Origin: Mitsuaria sp. PDC51
Lineage (GTDB): Bacteria > Pseudomonadota > Gammaproteobacteria > Burkholderiales > Burkholderiaceae_C
NCBI RefSeq assembly: GCF_900113225.1
Contig: NZ_FOZE01000004.1
Coordinates: forward strand, 62,001 to 126,000
Length of the DNA: 64,000 nucleotides
Direction of reading: 5' to 3'
A program made the translations under genes and the position numbers. Every line of letters starts with the position of its first letter. Within the stretch, counting starts at the first letter, position 1. A model generated the notes under the pieces. It searched no databases and was not told the DNA's origin. It saw only the letters and a list, made by a program, of their open reading frames with translations. Below are positions 10,408 through 20,338 of this stretch, in pieces.

Positions 10408-11640
10408 ATGGACATCCTGCCCATCCTCTCGACGCTCAAGCGTCACAAGACCGCCGCCGGGCTGATCGTGCTGCAGATCGCGCTGACCTGCGCGATCGTG
10501 TGCAACGCGCTGTTCCTGATCTTCCAGCGCATCGAGCGCATCAACGCCGACACCGGCGCCGACGAGCAGGCGCTGGTGACCTTCTCGCTGGCGAGCATGG
10601 CGCGCGTCGAGAACCCCGAGCCGCAGACGCAGGCCGACCTGGCCGCGCTGCGGCAGGTGCCGGGCGTGGCCTCGGTGACGCTGACCAACCAGTACCCGTA
10701 TGGCCGCAGCTCCAACAACTCTGGCGTGCGGCTGACGCCGGACACGACGCAGTCCAGCCGCGTCGTCGCCAGCCACTACACGACCGGCCCCAGCTTCATC
10801 GGCACGATGGGGCTGAAGCTGGTCGAGGGCCGCGACTTCGAGGCCAACGAGTTCGTGCCCGGATCGACGCTGGACGCCAATCCCGATCCGCGCGTGCCGG
10901 CGGTGATCATCAACAAGACCATGGCCGAGCGGCTGTGGCCCGGCGAATCGGCGCTGGGCAAGGCGATCTACGTCTACGGCAACGAGCCGCAGCGCGTCGT
11001 CGGCGTGGTGCGCGACCTGCCCTCGCCCAACCCGGGCTCGGAGGACGAGAACGCGCTCAACACGATGATGTTCCCGGTGCAGCCGAGCTTCCGCGGCGGC
11101 GGCTTCATGATTCGCGTCGCGCCGGGCGCCGACCGCGAGGCGGTGCTCAAGGCGGCCACGGCCAAGCTGCTGGCCAACAGCCCGGGGCTGCGCCGCGTGA
11201 TCCGGGACCAGAACACGCTGGTCAAGCTGCGCGCGGACTACTACCGCCAGGACCGCTCGATGATCCAGTTGCTGGCCGGCGTGTGCGTCGGGCTGCTGGT
11301 GGTGACGGCCTTCGGCATCGTCGGCCTGGCCAGCTTCTGGGTGCAGCAGCGCACGCGGATGATCGGCACGCGACGGGCGCTGGGCGCCACGCGCGGCCAG
11401 ATCCTGCGCTACTTCCAGACCGAAAACCTGCTGCTGTCCAGCGCCGGCATCGTGCTGGGCATGATCGGCGCCTACGGCATCAGCCTGCTGCTGATGAAGA
11501 ACTACGAGCTGCCGCGCCTGCCCTGGATCTACCTGCCGATCGGCGCGCTGGTGCTGTGGACCCTGGGCCAGATCGCGGTGTTCGCGCCGGCGCGGCGGGC
11601 CGCGGCGCTGCCGCCGGTGGCGGCCCTGCGCGGCGGCTGA
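10408..11640 (+). CDS. FtsX/MacB-type ABC permease 2
   Basis: A 410-residue paralogue of the preceding permease, with the same plan: N-terminal helix (about 15-38), periplasmic MacB core domain, and three C-terminal helices with the coupling segment RMIGTRRALGATRGQILRYF. Identity to permease 1 looks low outside these motifs. The start is the ATG at 10408, with a strong AAGGAGA ribosome site. It lies between permease 1 and the regulator gene, in one transcription unit. Confidence 0.9.
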   Translation: MDILPILSTLKRHKTAAGLIVLQIALTCAIVCNALFLIFQRIERINADTGADEQALVTFSLASMARVENPEPQTQADLAALRQVPGVASVTLTNQYPYGRSSNNSGVRLTPDTTQSSRVVASHYTTGPSFIGTMGLKLVEGRDFEANEFVPGSTLDANPDPRVPAVIINKTMAERLWPGESALGKAIYVYGNEPQRVVGVVRDLPSPNPGSEDENALNTMMFPVQPSFRGGGFMIRVAPGADREAVLKAATAKLLANSPGLRRVIRDQNTLVKLRADYYRQDRSMIQLLAGVCVGLLVVTAFGIVGLASFWVQQRTRMIGTRRALGATRGQILRYFQTENLLLSSAGIVLGMIGAYGISLLLMKNYELPRLPWIYLPIGALVLWTLGQIAVFAPARRAAALPPVAALRGG

Positions 11641-11671
11641 CAGCCGGCCCCCTTGCTATGCTGCGCCACCC

Positions 11672-13010
<1,339 letters not shown>

Positions 13011-13012
<2 letters not shown>

Positions 13013-13066
13013 GGCTCGCGCGACTCGCGTGGCTTGTGAGGCTCGCGGGATGCTTCAGGCTCGCGA
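13011..13066. repeat. Three dispersed copies of GGCTCGCG
   Basis: GAGGCTCGCG at 13011 and 13038 and CAGGCTCGCG at 13057 lie in a short low-complexity tract between the regulator stop and the preferred kinase start. Spacing is irregular (27 and 19 bases). It argues that this stretch is a spacer rather than coding sequence. Confidence 0.5.
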
Positions 13067-13137
13067 GGTTCGTGAGAAACGCGGGGGACGCGAAGCACGC
13101 TCCAAGCGCCGCGGCCCGAGGCCGATGCGGAGCCCGC

Positions 13138-14526
13138 ATGCGCGAGCCTGACCCACCGCGGCGCGCGCGCTGGCACCGCTCGCTGCGCCTGCGCCTGGCG
13201 CTGTGCCTGATCGCCGCGGCGGTCGCGGCCCTGTCCATCCACCTGACGCTGACCTGGTGGCCGGTGCCGCGGCTGATGGCCGCGCTCGGACGCGAGGCTC
13301 TCGCGCCCTGGAGCGCGACCGCGCTCGCGCTGACCGGCGCGCTGATGCTGCCGATCGCCTGGGCCCTGGCCAGCCTGCTGCTGATGCCGCTGACGCGGCT
13401 GCTGCGCGCGCTGGAAAGCACGGTGCTGAGCTACCGCGATGGCGAGTTCGGCAGCGCGATCGCGGCCGATCCGCCGGGCGGTCTCTCGGAGCTGTCCAGC
13501 CTGATGCGGCTCCACAGCGAGCTCGGCCAGGCTCTGCGCGAGCAACGCCAGCACCTGGCGCAGCGCGAGCTGCTGCTCGACACGGTGGTGCAGAACACGC
13601 CGGTCGCGCTGGTGCTGACCGACGCGCGCGAGCGCATCGCCTACGCCAACATCGCCGCGCGTCAGCTGATGGACCGCGGCCGAGGCCTGGCCGGCCGCGA
13701 CCTGGACGAGGTGCTGTCGCAGGCGCCGGACGACCTGCGGCAGGCCTTCGCCGGCACGCAGGACGGGCTGTTCAGCGTCGTGCTCGACGGCGAGGAGGAG
13801 CGCTTCCACCTGTCGCTGCGCGACTTCCGGCTGCAGGGCCAGCCGCATCGGCTGCGACTGCTGCGGGGAATGACGCGCGAGCTGTCGCGCCAGGAGGTCG
13901 CGAGCTGGAAGCGGGTGATCCGGGTGATCAGCCATGAGCTCAACAACTCGCTGGCGCCGATCTCGTCGCTGGCGCACAGCGGCGCGGAGCTGGCGCGGCG
14001 CGGCATGCACGAGCGGGTGCCTGGCGTCTTCGCCAGCATCGGCGACCGTGCGCAGCACCTGCACCAGTTCCTGGCCGGCTATGCGAGCTTCGCGAAGCTG
14101 CCCGCGCCGGTGCTGGCGCCGGTCGAGTGGGCGCCGTTCATCGAATCGCTGGGCGTGCATTACCCGTTCACGCTGGGCGGCGCACTGCCGGCGGCGCCGG
14201 GGCGCTTCGACGCCGCGCAGATGGCGCAGGCGCTGATCAACCTGCTGAAGAACGCGCACGAGTCCGGCAGCGCGCCGGAGGGCGTCAGCCTGAGCGTGGG
14301 CGCGCCGCGCGAGGACTGGCGCATCGAGGTCGGCGACCGCGGTCCCGGCATGACCGAGACGCAGCTGTCGCAGGCGCTGCTGCCGTTCTACTCGACCAAG
14401 CGCAGCGGCAGCGGCCTGGGTCTGGCGCTGGCGCGCGAGATCGCCGAGGCGCACGGCGGCCGGATCGCGATGGGCAACCGCGACGGCGGCGGGCTGTGGG
14501 TGGCGATCAGCTGGCCGCGGTCATGA
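13138..14526 (+). CDS. Sensor histidine kinase (NtrY-like) of the export operon
   Basis: A 462-residue membrane kinase with two N-terminal helices (about 18-40 and 58-84), a HAMP-like linker, a PAS-type domain (about 140-230), phospho-acceptor H266 in SHELNNSLAPI, N-box LINLLKNAHES, and G boxes GDRGPGM and GSGLGLALA. It should phosphorylate the regulator encoded just upstream. Start uncertain: an in-frame ATG at 13009 overlaps the regulator stop, but the 43 residues it would add come from a GGCTCGCG-repeat tract and are Arg/Leu-rich junk-like sequence, so the ATG at 13138 is preferred. The signal sensed is unknown. Confidence 0.9.
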   Translation: MREPDPPRRARWHRSLRLRLALCLIAAAVAALSIHLTLTWWPVPRLMAALGREALAPWSATALALTGALMLPIAWALASLLLMPLTRLLRALESTVLSYRDGEFGSAIAADPPGGLSELSSLMRLHSELGQALREQRQHLAQRELLLDTVVQNTPVALVLTDARERIAYANIAARQLMDRGRGLAGRDLDEVLSQAPDDLRQAFAGTQDGLFSVVLDGEEERFHLSLRDFRLQGQPHRLRLLRGMTRELSRQEVASWKRVIRVISHELNNSLAPISSLAHSGAELARRGMHERVPGVFASIGDRAQHLHQFLAGYASFAKLPAPVLAPVEWAPFIESLGVHYPFTLGGALPAAPGRFDAAQMAQALINLLKNAHESGSAPEGVSLSVGAPREDWRIEVGDRGPGMTETQLSQALLPFYSTKRSGSGLGLALAREIAEAHGGRIAMGNRDGGGLWVAISWPRS

Positions 14527-14538
14527 CCGCGGGCGATC

Positions 14539-14784
14539 TCACTTGTAGAAGGCTTCGACCTTGCCCTTGAGCTTGATCATCAGCGGCTGGCCCTTGCGGT
14601 CCAGCGTGCGGCCGGCGGGCACCTTGATCCAGCCTTCGGAGATGCAGTACTCCTCGACGTCCTTGCGTTCCTTGCCGTTGAAGAGGATGCCGATGTCGTG
14701 CTCGAACACGGCGGCGACGTAATGCTTGCTGCGCGGGTCGATGGACAGGTGGTCGGGCAGTTCGGGGCGGGTGGTGTCGCTCAT
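14539..14784 (-). CDS. DUF3297 family protein
   Basis: An 81-residue soluble protein matching the DUF3297 family along its whole length, including LPDHLSIDPRSKH, FEHDIGILFNGKER, YCISEGWIKVPAG and the C-terminal KGKVEAFYK. The function is unknown; database names for this family are not reliable. The ATG at 14784 gives the usual family length. It lies convergent to the sensor kinase gene, with 12 bases between their stops. Confidence 0.9.
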   Translation of the reverse strand: MSDTTRPELPDHLSIDPRSKHYVAAVFEHDIGILFNGKERKDVEEYCISEGWIKVPAGRTLDRKGQPLMIKLKGKVEAFYK

Positions 14785-14854
14785 GGCGGGGTCATGCAGG
14801 GGGAAACCGAAAACGCGGCATTGTCCCGCAGACGGACGCCCTAACATCGGCCGC

Positions 14855-15442
14855 ATGCCCACCATCGACAACTCGCGCTCGTCGAGCGCACCGAGCGCCT
14901 CGACCTCGTCGGTCGCCTCCCCCTTCCCCGCATCCGCCGTCGACGCCGTGACCCTGGCGGCGTTGGCGGCCTTCCCGGCCCAGCTGGCCGCGCATTTCGC
15001 GCTGTTCCCCGCCGAGGCGCGGCACTGGGCGCCGCCGTCGTGGGACGGCGTGCCGAGCGAGCCGCTGACGGCGATCGAGCAGCTGTGCCATGTGCGGGAC
15101 ATCGAGATCGACGGCTACCAGCAGCGAATCCGCCGCACGCTGGGCGAGGACGATCCGCTGCTGCCCTCGCTGGACACCGACGCGCTGGCGCGGGAGCGCC
15201 GCTACGGCGAGGACGATCCGGCCGCCGCGCTGGCGGCTTTCGCCGCGGCGCGCCGGGAGACGCTGGCGATGCTGGCCGAGATCACGCCGGAGCAGCTGCG
15301 GCGCCGCGCTCGCTTCGAGGGCTACGGGCCGCTGACCTTCAAGTCGCTGATCCATTACCTGTGCAGCCACGACCAGCAGCACCTGGCGGGGCTGCAGTGG
15401 GTGCTGGGGCAGTACGACGCGGCGCAAGGCGCGGCGCGCTGA
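14855..15442 (+). CDS. DinB-like putative metal-dependent protein
   Basis: A 195-residue protein with a Ser/Ala-rich head (about 1-35) and a DinB-type four-helix bundle. The helices carry the family's metal-ligand pattern: a His in LCHVRDIE near residue 83, and two in SLIHYLCSHDQQHLAG near the C-terminus. DinB-fold proteins are often thiol-dependent transferases or damage-associated proteins, but no reaction can be assigned here. Start chosen at the ATG giving MPTIDNS; the longer frame upstream overlaps the divergent DUF3297 promoter region. Confidence 0.85.
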   Translation: MPTIDNSRSSSAPSASTSSVASPFPASAVDAVTLAALAAFPAQLAAHFALFPAEARHWAPPSWDGVPSEPLTAIEQLCHVRDIEIDGYQQRIRRTLGEDDPLLPSLDTDALARERRYGEDDPAAALAAFAAARRETLAMLAEITPEQLRRRARFEGYGPLTFKSLIHYLCSHDQQHLAGLQWVLGQYDAAQGAAR

Positions 15443-15483
15443 CGCGGTTCAACGGTGGCCGGTCCGCGGGGACCGGCCGCGGG

Positions 15484-15732
15484 TCATTCGTCGCAGCGCT
15501 GGACCACCGGGGTCGCGTACTCGTGGCCGACGACGGCGCGGGCGAACAGGTAGTTCTCGCGCGCCTGCTCACTGAGCTGGTCCAGCGTGACCTGGCCGCG
15601 CTCATCGCAGGGGAAGCAAAGACCGCGACCTGCGTGGAACAGCGATTCGAAACGCAGCAGGTAGCGGCCCTGGCCGACACCGCCGCGGACGGAGGACTGG
15701 CGCTGGAGCGCGCCGAACTGGGAGGGACTCAT
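15484..15732 (-). CDS. Conserved hypothetical protein, 82 residues
   Basis: A small protein with the core GRYLLRFESLFHAGRGLCFPCD and SEQARENYLFARAVVGHE. I recall near-identical cores in other Burkholderiales genomes, which supports it as a real gene, but no function is known to me. It has a single CxxC-like pair region (LCFPCD) but not enough Cys for a zinc site. A GGAG ribosome site precedes the ATG at 15732. No transmembrane segment. Confidence 0.75.
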   Translation of the reverse strand: MSPSQFGALQRQSSVRGGVGQGRYLLRFESLFHAGRGLCFPCDERGQVTLDQLSEQARENYLFARAVVGHEYATPVVQRCDE

Positions 15733-15874
15733 GGACGGACTCCGTGGCCCGCGGGGAGGATCGGGCCGGACGATCCAACCTTAGGCCGCCCAACCACGGC
15801 CCGCGCGTGCATACGTCGCGAATGGCGCGATTGTTTCGGATGTTCCCTGCGGTCGCGTGCTGTCCTGCGCTCGC

Positions 15875-16219
15875 CTACCCGCCCGCCTTCTTCGGCGCGA
15901 ACCCCGCCTGCGTCAGCCAGGCCATCACCTTCTCCAGGTGATCCCCCTGGATCTCGATCGTGCCGTCCTTGACGGTGCCGCCGCTGCCGCACGCCGCCTT
16001 GAGCTTCTTGGCCGTCTCGGTCAGCTCCGCCGCCGTCATCGGCAGGCCCAGCACCACCGTCACGCCCTTGCCTTTTCGGCCTGCCGTCTCGCGTCGCACC
16101 CGCACCTTGCCGTCGCCCAGCACGGCCGAGGCCGCTTGCGCCTTGCAGCGGCAGTCCGCCTGCGCCTGCCGGCATTGCGGGCAGATCCGCCCGCTCTCCG
16201 TTGAATAGACCAGCGCCAT
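15875..16219 (-). CDS. Translation initiation factor SUI1/eIF1-like (YciH family)
   Basis: A 114-residue protein with an N-terminal zinc-ribbon-like Cys cluster (CPQCRQAQADCRC, residues 13-25) and a C-terminal SUI1 domain containing RKGKGVTVVLGLP and the typical GSGGTVKDGTIEIQGDH block. Bacterial YciH can affect start-codon discrimination but is dispensable. Transcribed with, and 47 bases downstream of, the S9 peptidase gene. Confidence 0.9.
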   Translation of the reverse strand: MALVYSTESGRICPQCRQAQADCRCKAQAASAVLGDGKVRVRRETAGRKGKGVTVVLGLPMTAAELTETAKKLKAACGSGGTVKDGTIEIQGDHLEKVMAWLTQAGFAPKKAGG

Positions 16220-16266
16220 CGCCTGCTCCCAAGTCCTTGTCCGTTGCCTCGTCCCGCGCCCAGCGC

Positions 16267-18555
16267 TCAGCGCGCCAGCGTCCGCGCGAAGAAGGCGTCG
16301 ATCGTCCGGTACAGGTGCAGCTTCGCGCTGCGGCCGGCGATGCCGTGCGCCTTGCCCGGATAGATCATCAGCTCGAAGGGCCGCGCCTCGTTCTGCAGCG
16401 CCTCGGTCAGGCGCAGCGTGTGCTCGAACAGCACGTTGTCGTCCGCCGTGCCGTGCACGATCAGCAGCGGCTTGGTCAGCAGCTTCGCGCGGTCCACCAG
16501 GTTGGCCTGCCGGTACGGCGCCGTCTGGCCGCCCTTGCCGTCCTGCGGCATGCCCAGGTAGCGCTCGGTGTAGGCGGTGTCGTAGAGCGTCCAGTCGGTC
16601 GGCGGCGCGACCGCCACCGCCGCCGCCAGCGGCGTGTCGGCGTCCAGCATCGCGCGCTCGGCCAGGAAGCCGCCGTAGGACCAGCCGAAGAACCCGATCC
16701 GCTTCGCGTCCACGCCCGCCACCTGCTTCGGCAGCTGGCGCACCGCCGCGAACAGGTCGCCGACGTCCACCTCGCCGAACGCGTGCCGGTGCGCGCGCGT
16801 GAACTCGCGGTCGCGGTTCTGCATGCCGCGCGTGTCCAGCGTGAACACGCCGTAGCCGCGACGCTGCCAATAGGCGATCAGCGCTGTGTCGCGGTTCCAG
16901 TTCCAGTTGGTCGTCGAGGTGCCGGGGCCGCCGTAGGCCATCGCGATCACCGGATGCGGACCGGCCCGGCCGTCCAGCGGCGCGAAGTACAGCGCGTTCA
17001 GCGGCGTGCGTCCGTCGGCGGCGGTGATGTCCACCACCTGGGGCGCCGGCACGATGCGCGCCAGCAGCGGATCCGGCGCGTCGCCCGGCAGCGCCACCGG
17101 CTGCGCGCCGGGCCGCACCGCCTGCAGCGACAGCGCCGGCGGCTCACCCCAGGCGCCGCGCGTGACCAGCAGCTGGCCGCAGGCGCCGTCGCCGCGCGCA
17201 TCGCGCCACTGGCGCGGCTGGGCGCCGTCCAGCGCGCGGCGCGTGCCGTCCAGGTCGATCGCGAACAGCTCGCGCGAGCGGCCCCGGTCGCGGGCCGCCG
17301 CGTAGACCACCGTCTTGCCGTCGCTGCACACGCGATGCGCGACCGGCTCCGGCTCGTTCGTCAGCGGGCGGCGCTCGCCGGTGCGGCGGTCCACCAGCAC
17401 CAGCTGCCGTCGACCGGAAGCCTCGCTCGACCACAGCAGCGCCGGCTGGCCGGACAGCGTCAGGCCGTCGATCTCCAGCAGGTCGTCGTGGACCTCGACC
17501 CAGGCCGGATCGCGCTCATCGATCACCGTGCGGCCGGGGCCGGCGCTGTTGGCGTATTCGGTCAGCGCCAGCTTGCGCTGGTCGCGCGTGAGCGTCTGCA
17601 GCCACGGCGTGCCGTCGCCGAACCAGCCGGCCCGCGCCACGTATTCCGCGTCCATCGGCAGCGGCAGCGGCGTCATGCGACCGTCCGCCACCTGCAGCGT
17701 CCATGCGGTCACGCGGGCGTTGTGCTCGCCGGCGCCGGGGTAGCGCTGCTGCGTCATCGTCGTCCGGTCGGCGAAGATCTGCGCCCGTGTCTTCACCGGC
17801 ACCGCGCTTTCGTCGACGTTCAGCGCCAGCAGCTGCTTCCCGTCCGGCGACCACCAGTAGCCGCGCTGGCGGCTCAACTCCTCCGCCGCGATGAACTCGG
17901 CCAGGCCCCAGAAGCGGGTCTCGGTCGCGCCCTTCGTCAGCGCGCGCGCGTCGCCGCCATCCAGCGGCTGCACCCACAGCTCGCCGCCCTTGACGTAGGC
18001 GATGCGGCTGCCGTCGGGCGAGCAGGTGGGGTCCTGCTCCGGCACCTGCTCGTCGGCCGTCAGGCGCTGGGCCTTCGGTCCCTGGTCGGAGAGGCGCACC
18101 AGGTACAGGTCGCCCGACAGCGGGAACAGCAGCGCCTTGCCCGACGGCCCGCACCACTGGTAACCGGTGATGCCGCCCTGCGAGATGCGCTTGCGCTCCA
18201 GCGCCATGCGCTCCGCCTCGGTCAGCTGCTGGCTGCGCCCGCCCAGCACCTCCGCCGCCGACACCAGCTTGCGCGGCGCGCCGCCGGCCGTCGGCTGCGC
18301 CCACAGCTCGAGCTGGTCGCTGTCGGTCTCCGAGGGACGCAGGTAGCTGACCCAGGCGCCATCGGGCGAGATCTCGGCCTGGCGCACCAGCCGGCCCTGC
18401 AGCGGCGGATCGCCGAAGACGCGTTCGAGCGTGAGCGGCGTGACGCCCTTGTCCTTCGCCGTCGCGGCGGGCGCGGTGGAGGCGGCATCGGCGAACACCG
18501 GCGCCAATGCGGCGGCGAGCGCCAGCAGGCGCGTGGTCAGCAGGGAAGCGGTCAT
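16267..18555 (-). CDS. S9 family prolyl oligopeptidase / dipeptidyl-peptidase IV-like enzyme
   Basis: A 762-residue serine peptidase with a signal peptide of about 24 residues, so probably periplasmic. An N-terminal beta-propeller (about 50-500, DPPIV_N type with repeated S-DG and V-Y/L blades) precedes an alpha/beta hydrolase domain. The catalytic triad is visible: S626 in GWSYGG, an Asp near 706 in GTADDNVLF, and H737 in GKAHGI. Expected to release N-terminal dipeptides, often with Pro or Ala at position two. The ATG overlaps the dusC stop by four bases (ATGA), so the two genes are translationally coupled, although they are functionally unrelated. Confidence 0.93.
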   Translation of the reverse strand: MTASLLTTRLLALAAALAPVFADAASTAPAATAKDKGVTPLTLERVFGDPPLQGRLVRQAEISPDGAWVSYLRPSETDSDQLELWAQPTAGGAPRKLVSAAEVLGGRSQQLTEAERMALERKRISQGGITGYQWCGPSGKALLFPLSGDLYLVRLSDQGPKAQRLTADEQVPEQDPTCSPDGSRIAYVKGGELWVQPLDGGDARALTKGATETRFWGLAEFIAAEELSRQRGYWWSPDGKQLLALNVDESAVPVKTRAQIFADRTTMTQQRYPGAGEHNARVTAWTLQVADGRMTPLPLPMDAEYVARAGWFGDGTPWLQTLTRDQRKLALTEYANSAGPGRTVIDERDPAWVEVHDDLLEIDGLTLSGQPALLWSSEASGRRQLVLVDRRTGERRPLTNEPEPVAHRVCSDGKTVVYAAARDRGRSRELFAIDLDGTRRALDGAQPRQWRDARGDGACGQLLVTRGAWGEPPALSLQAVRPGAQPVALPGDAPDPLLARIVPAPQVVDITAADGRTPLNALYFAPLDGRAGPHPVIAMAYGGPGTSTTNWNWNRDTALIAYWQRRGYGVFTLDTRGMQNRDREFTRAHRHAFGEVDVGDLFAAVRQLPKQVAGVDAKRIGFFGWSYGGFLAERAMLDADTPLAAAVAVAPPTDWTLYDTAYTERYLGMPQDGKGGQTAPYRQANLVDRAKLLTKPLLIVHGTADDNVLFEHTLRLTEALQNEARPFELMIYPGKAHGIAGRSAKLHLYRTIDAFFARTLAR

Positions 18556-19667
18556 GCGGCGATCAGCGTGTCGCTGTCTTGTCGTTGATCGGAATCGGTG
18601 GGACGGTCGAGCGCGTCGTCGGCCTCGCAGGCAGTGGAGGCGTCGACCAGGTCGTCCTCGTCGCCGCCCTCGGGCGGTGCCTGGGGATCGAGCGCGTCGC
18701 CGAAGAGCGTCAGCGCCAGCAGATCCGGCGCGTTGATCGTGCGCACGCGCTGGTAGGTGTCCTCGGCCTCGGGATAGCGGCGGCGCAGGTAGTGCAGCCA
18801 CTGCTTGAGCCGGCCGGCCTGGTGGCGCGTCGCGACCTTGCGGCGCACCTGCGCGAAGAAACCCGCCATCAGCGGCAGCATCTCGGCCCACGGCAGCGCG
18901 CCGGCCGTCGCGGCGCCCTCCACGCTGGACGTTCCGGCCGCGCTGGTCCCGAGCGCGGCGCGCAGCGCCAGCGCCAGGCCCGGATCGGCCACCATGCCGC
19001 GACCGAGCATCAGCGAATGGCACCCCGATTCGCGCAGGCAGCGCAGCGCGTCCTCGACGGTCCACACCTCGCCGTTGGCGACGACGTCGATCGCGACGGC
19101 CTCGCGCACGACGGCGATCTGGTCCCAGTAGGCGGGCGGCTTGTAGCCGTCGCGCTTGGTGCGGCCATGGACGACCAGTTCCGACGCGCCGGCCGCCTCG
19201 ATGGCGCGGGCGCAGTCGAGCATGCGCTCGCGGTCCTCGTTGCCGAGCCGCATCTTGGCCGACACCGGCAGATGCGCCGGCACCGCGCGACGCACCGCGG
19301 CGACGATCTCGCCGACGAGTTCGGGCTCGTCCAGCAGCACCGCGCCGCCGCGATGACGGTTCACCGTCTTGGCGGGGCAGCCGAAGTTCAGGTCGATGCC
19401 TTCCGGATCCAGCTCGGCCAGCCGCGCGGCGTTCTCGGCCAGGCACTGGGGATCGGAGCCCAGCAGCTGCGCCCGCACCGGCACGCCGGCGCGCGTGCGC
19501 CCGCCGTCCAGCAGCTCGGGCACGATGCGCGTGAACACGCGGCGCGGCAGCAGCTGATCGGTGACGCGGATGAACTCGGAGACGCAGCGGTCCACGCCGC
19601 CGACACGGGTCAGCGTGTCGCGCAGCATGTGGTCCAGCAAGCCCTCCATGGGCGCCAGCAGAATCAT
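18552..19667 (-). CDS. dusC: tRNA-dihydrouridine synthase C
   Basis: FMN-dependent enzyme that reduces uridine to dihydrouridine in the tRNA D-loop. The 371-residue product starts MILLAPMEGLLDHMLRD, has the catalytic Cys in GIDLNFGCPAKTV and the DusC-type KDGYKPPAYWD region. It is about 55 residues longer than E. coli DusC because of an acidic Asp/Glu-rich tail after about residue 325. It is upstream of, and overlaps by four bases, the S9 peptidase gene. Confidence 0.93.
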   Translation of the reverse strand: MILLAPMEGLLDHMLRDTLTRVGGVDRCVSEFIRVTDQLLPRRVFTRIVPELLDGGRTRAGVPVRAQLLGSDPQCLAENAARLAELDPEGIDLNFGCPAKTVNRHRGGAVLLDEPELVGEIVAAVRRAVPAHLPVSAKMRLGNEDRERMLDCARAIEAAGASELVVHGRTKRDGYKPPAYWDQIAVVREAVAIDVVANGEVWTVEDALRCLRESGCHSLMLGRGMVADPGLALALRAALGTSAAGTSSVEGAATAGALPWAEMLPLMAGFFAQVRRKVATRHQAGRLKQWLHYLRRRYPEAEDTYQRVRTINAPDLLALTLFGDALDPQAPPEGGDEDDLVDASTACEADDALDRPTDSDQRQDSDTLIAA

Positions 19668-19794
19668 GGGAAGCGAGGGGATCCGCCGTGCTCGTGGCGC
19701 CGCGGACCGGGGTCTGGAAAGGCCGAGAGCATAGCGGAAGCGCCTGTTCCAGGGCCTCGGCGCGGCCGCGCGGGAGCGCCCACCGGGGCGGACG

Positions 19795-20331
19795 TCACGG
19801 GCCGTCCGCGTCGCCGCCGGTGCCGGTCTTCCCGCGCTTGGCCAGCGCCTCGTCGTGGTCGCGTACGCTCAGCCACAGCCGCACGTCGAATTCCAGCTGC
19901 GCGTAGCCCGGCTCCATGTGGTGGCACAGCGCGTAGAAGGCCTTGTCGTGCTCGAGCTCCTTCAGGTGGGCCAGCTCGTGCACGACGATCATCCGCAGGA
20001 ACTCCGCCGGCGCCTCGCGGAACAGCGTCGCCACGCGGATCTCGCGGCGCGTCTTGAGCCGGTTGCCCTGCACCACCGCCTGGCGCGTGTGCGTGCCCAG
20101 CGCATGCTGGATGACCTTGAGCCGGGCGTCGTAGGCCACCAGCGCCAGCGGCCCGGCGTTGCGCATGAAGCGCTGCTTCAGCGCCTGCGTGTAGTCGAAC
20201 AGCGCCTTGTCGCTGCGGACCTCATGCGGCTCCGGATACTTGCGCGCCAGCAGCGGGCCAAGTTCGCCCGCGTCCAGCAACTGCCGCGCCTGCGCCACCA
20301 GCGCCGGCGAATAACCCTGCAGGTACTTCAC
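19795..20331 (-). CDS. YgjP-like (M48/DUF45) metallopeptidase
   Basis: A 178-residue protein with the zinc signature VVHELAHLKELEH followed by a downstream His cluster (ALCHHMEPGY), as in the YgjP/DUF45 family. The most likely start is a GTG at 20331, eight bases after the stop of the M3 peptidase gene, giving VKYLQGYSPALV as the first residues. An ATG further upstream would overlap the peptidase and read Arg/Ser-rich shadow sequence. Family members are annotated as metallopeptidases, but the substrate is not known. Confidence 0.85.
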   Translation of the reverse strand: MKYLQGYSPALVAQARQLLDAGELGPLLARKYPEPHEVRSDKALFDYTQALKQRFMRNAGPLALVAYDARLKVIQHALGTHTRQAVVQGNRLKTRREIRVATLFREAPAEFLRMIVVHELAHLKELEHDKAFYALCHHMEPGYAQLEFDVRLWLSVRDHDEALAKRGKTGTGGDADGP

Positions 20332-20338
20332 CGCGCCG

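Noticed and set aside
16201-18588. 795-codon plus-strand frame over the S9 peptidase
   Set aside because: No motif; the minus strand has a complete catalytic triad and propeller.
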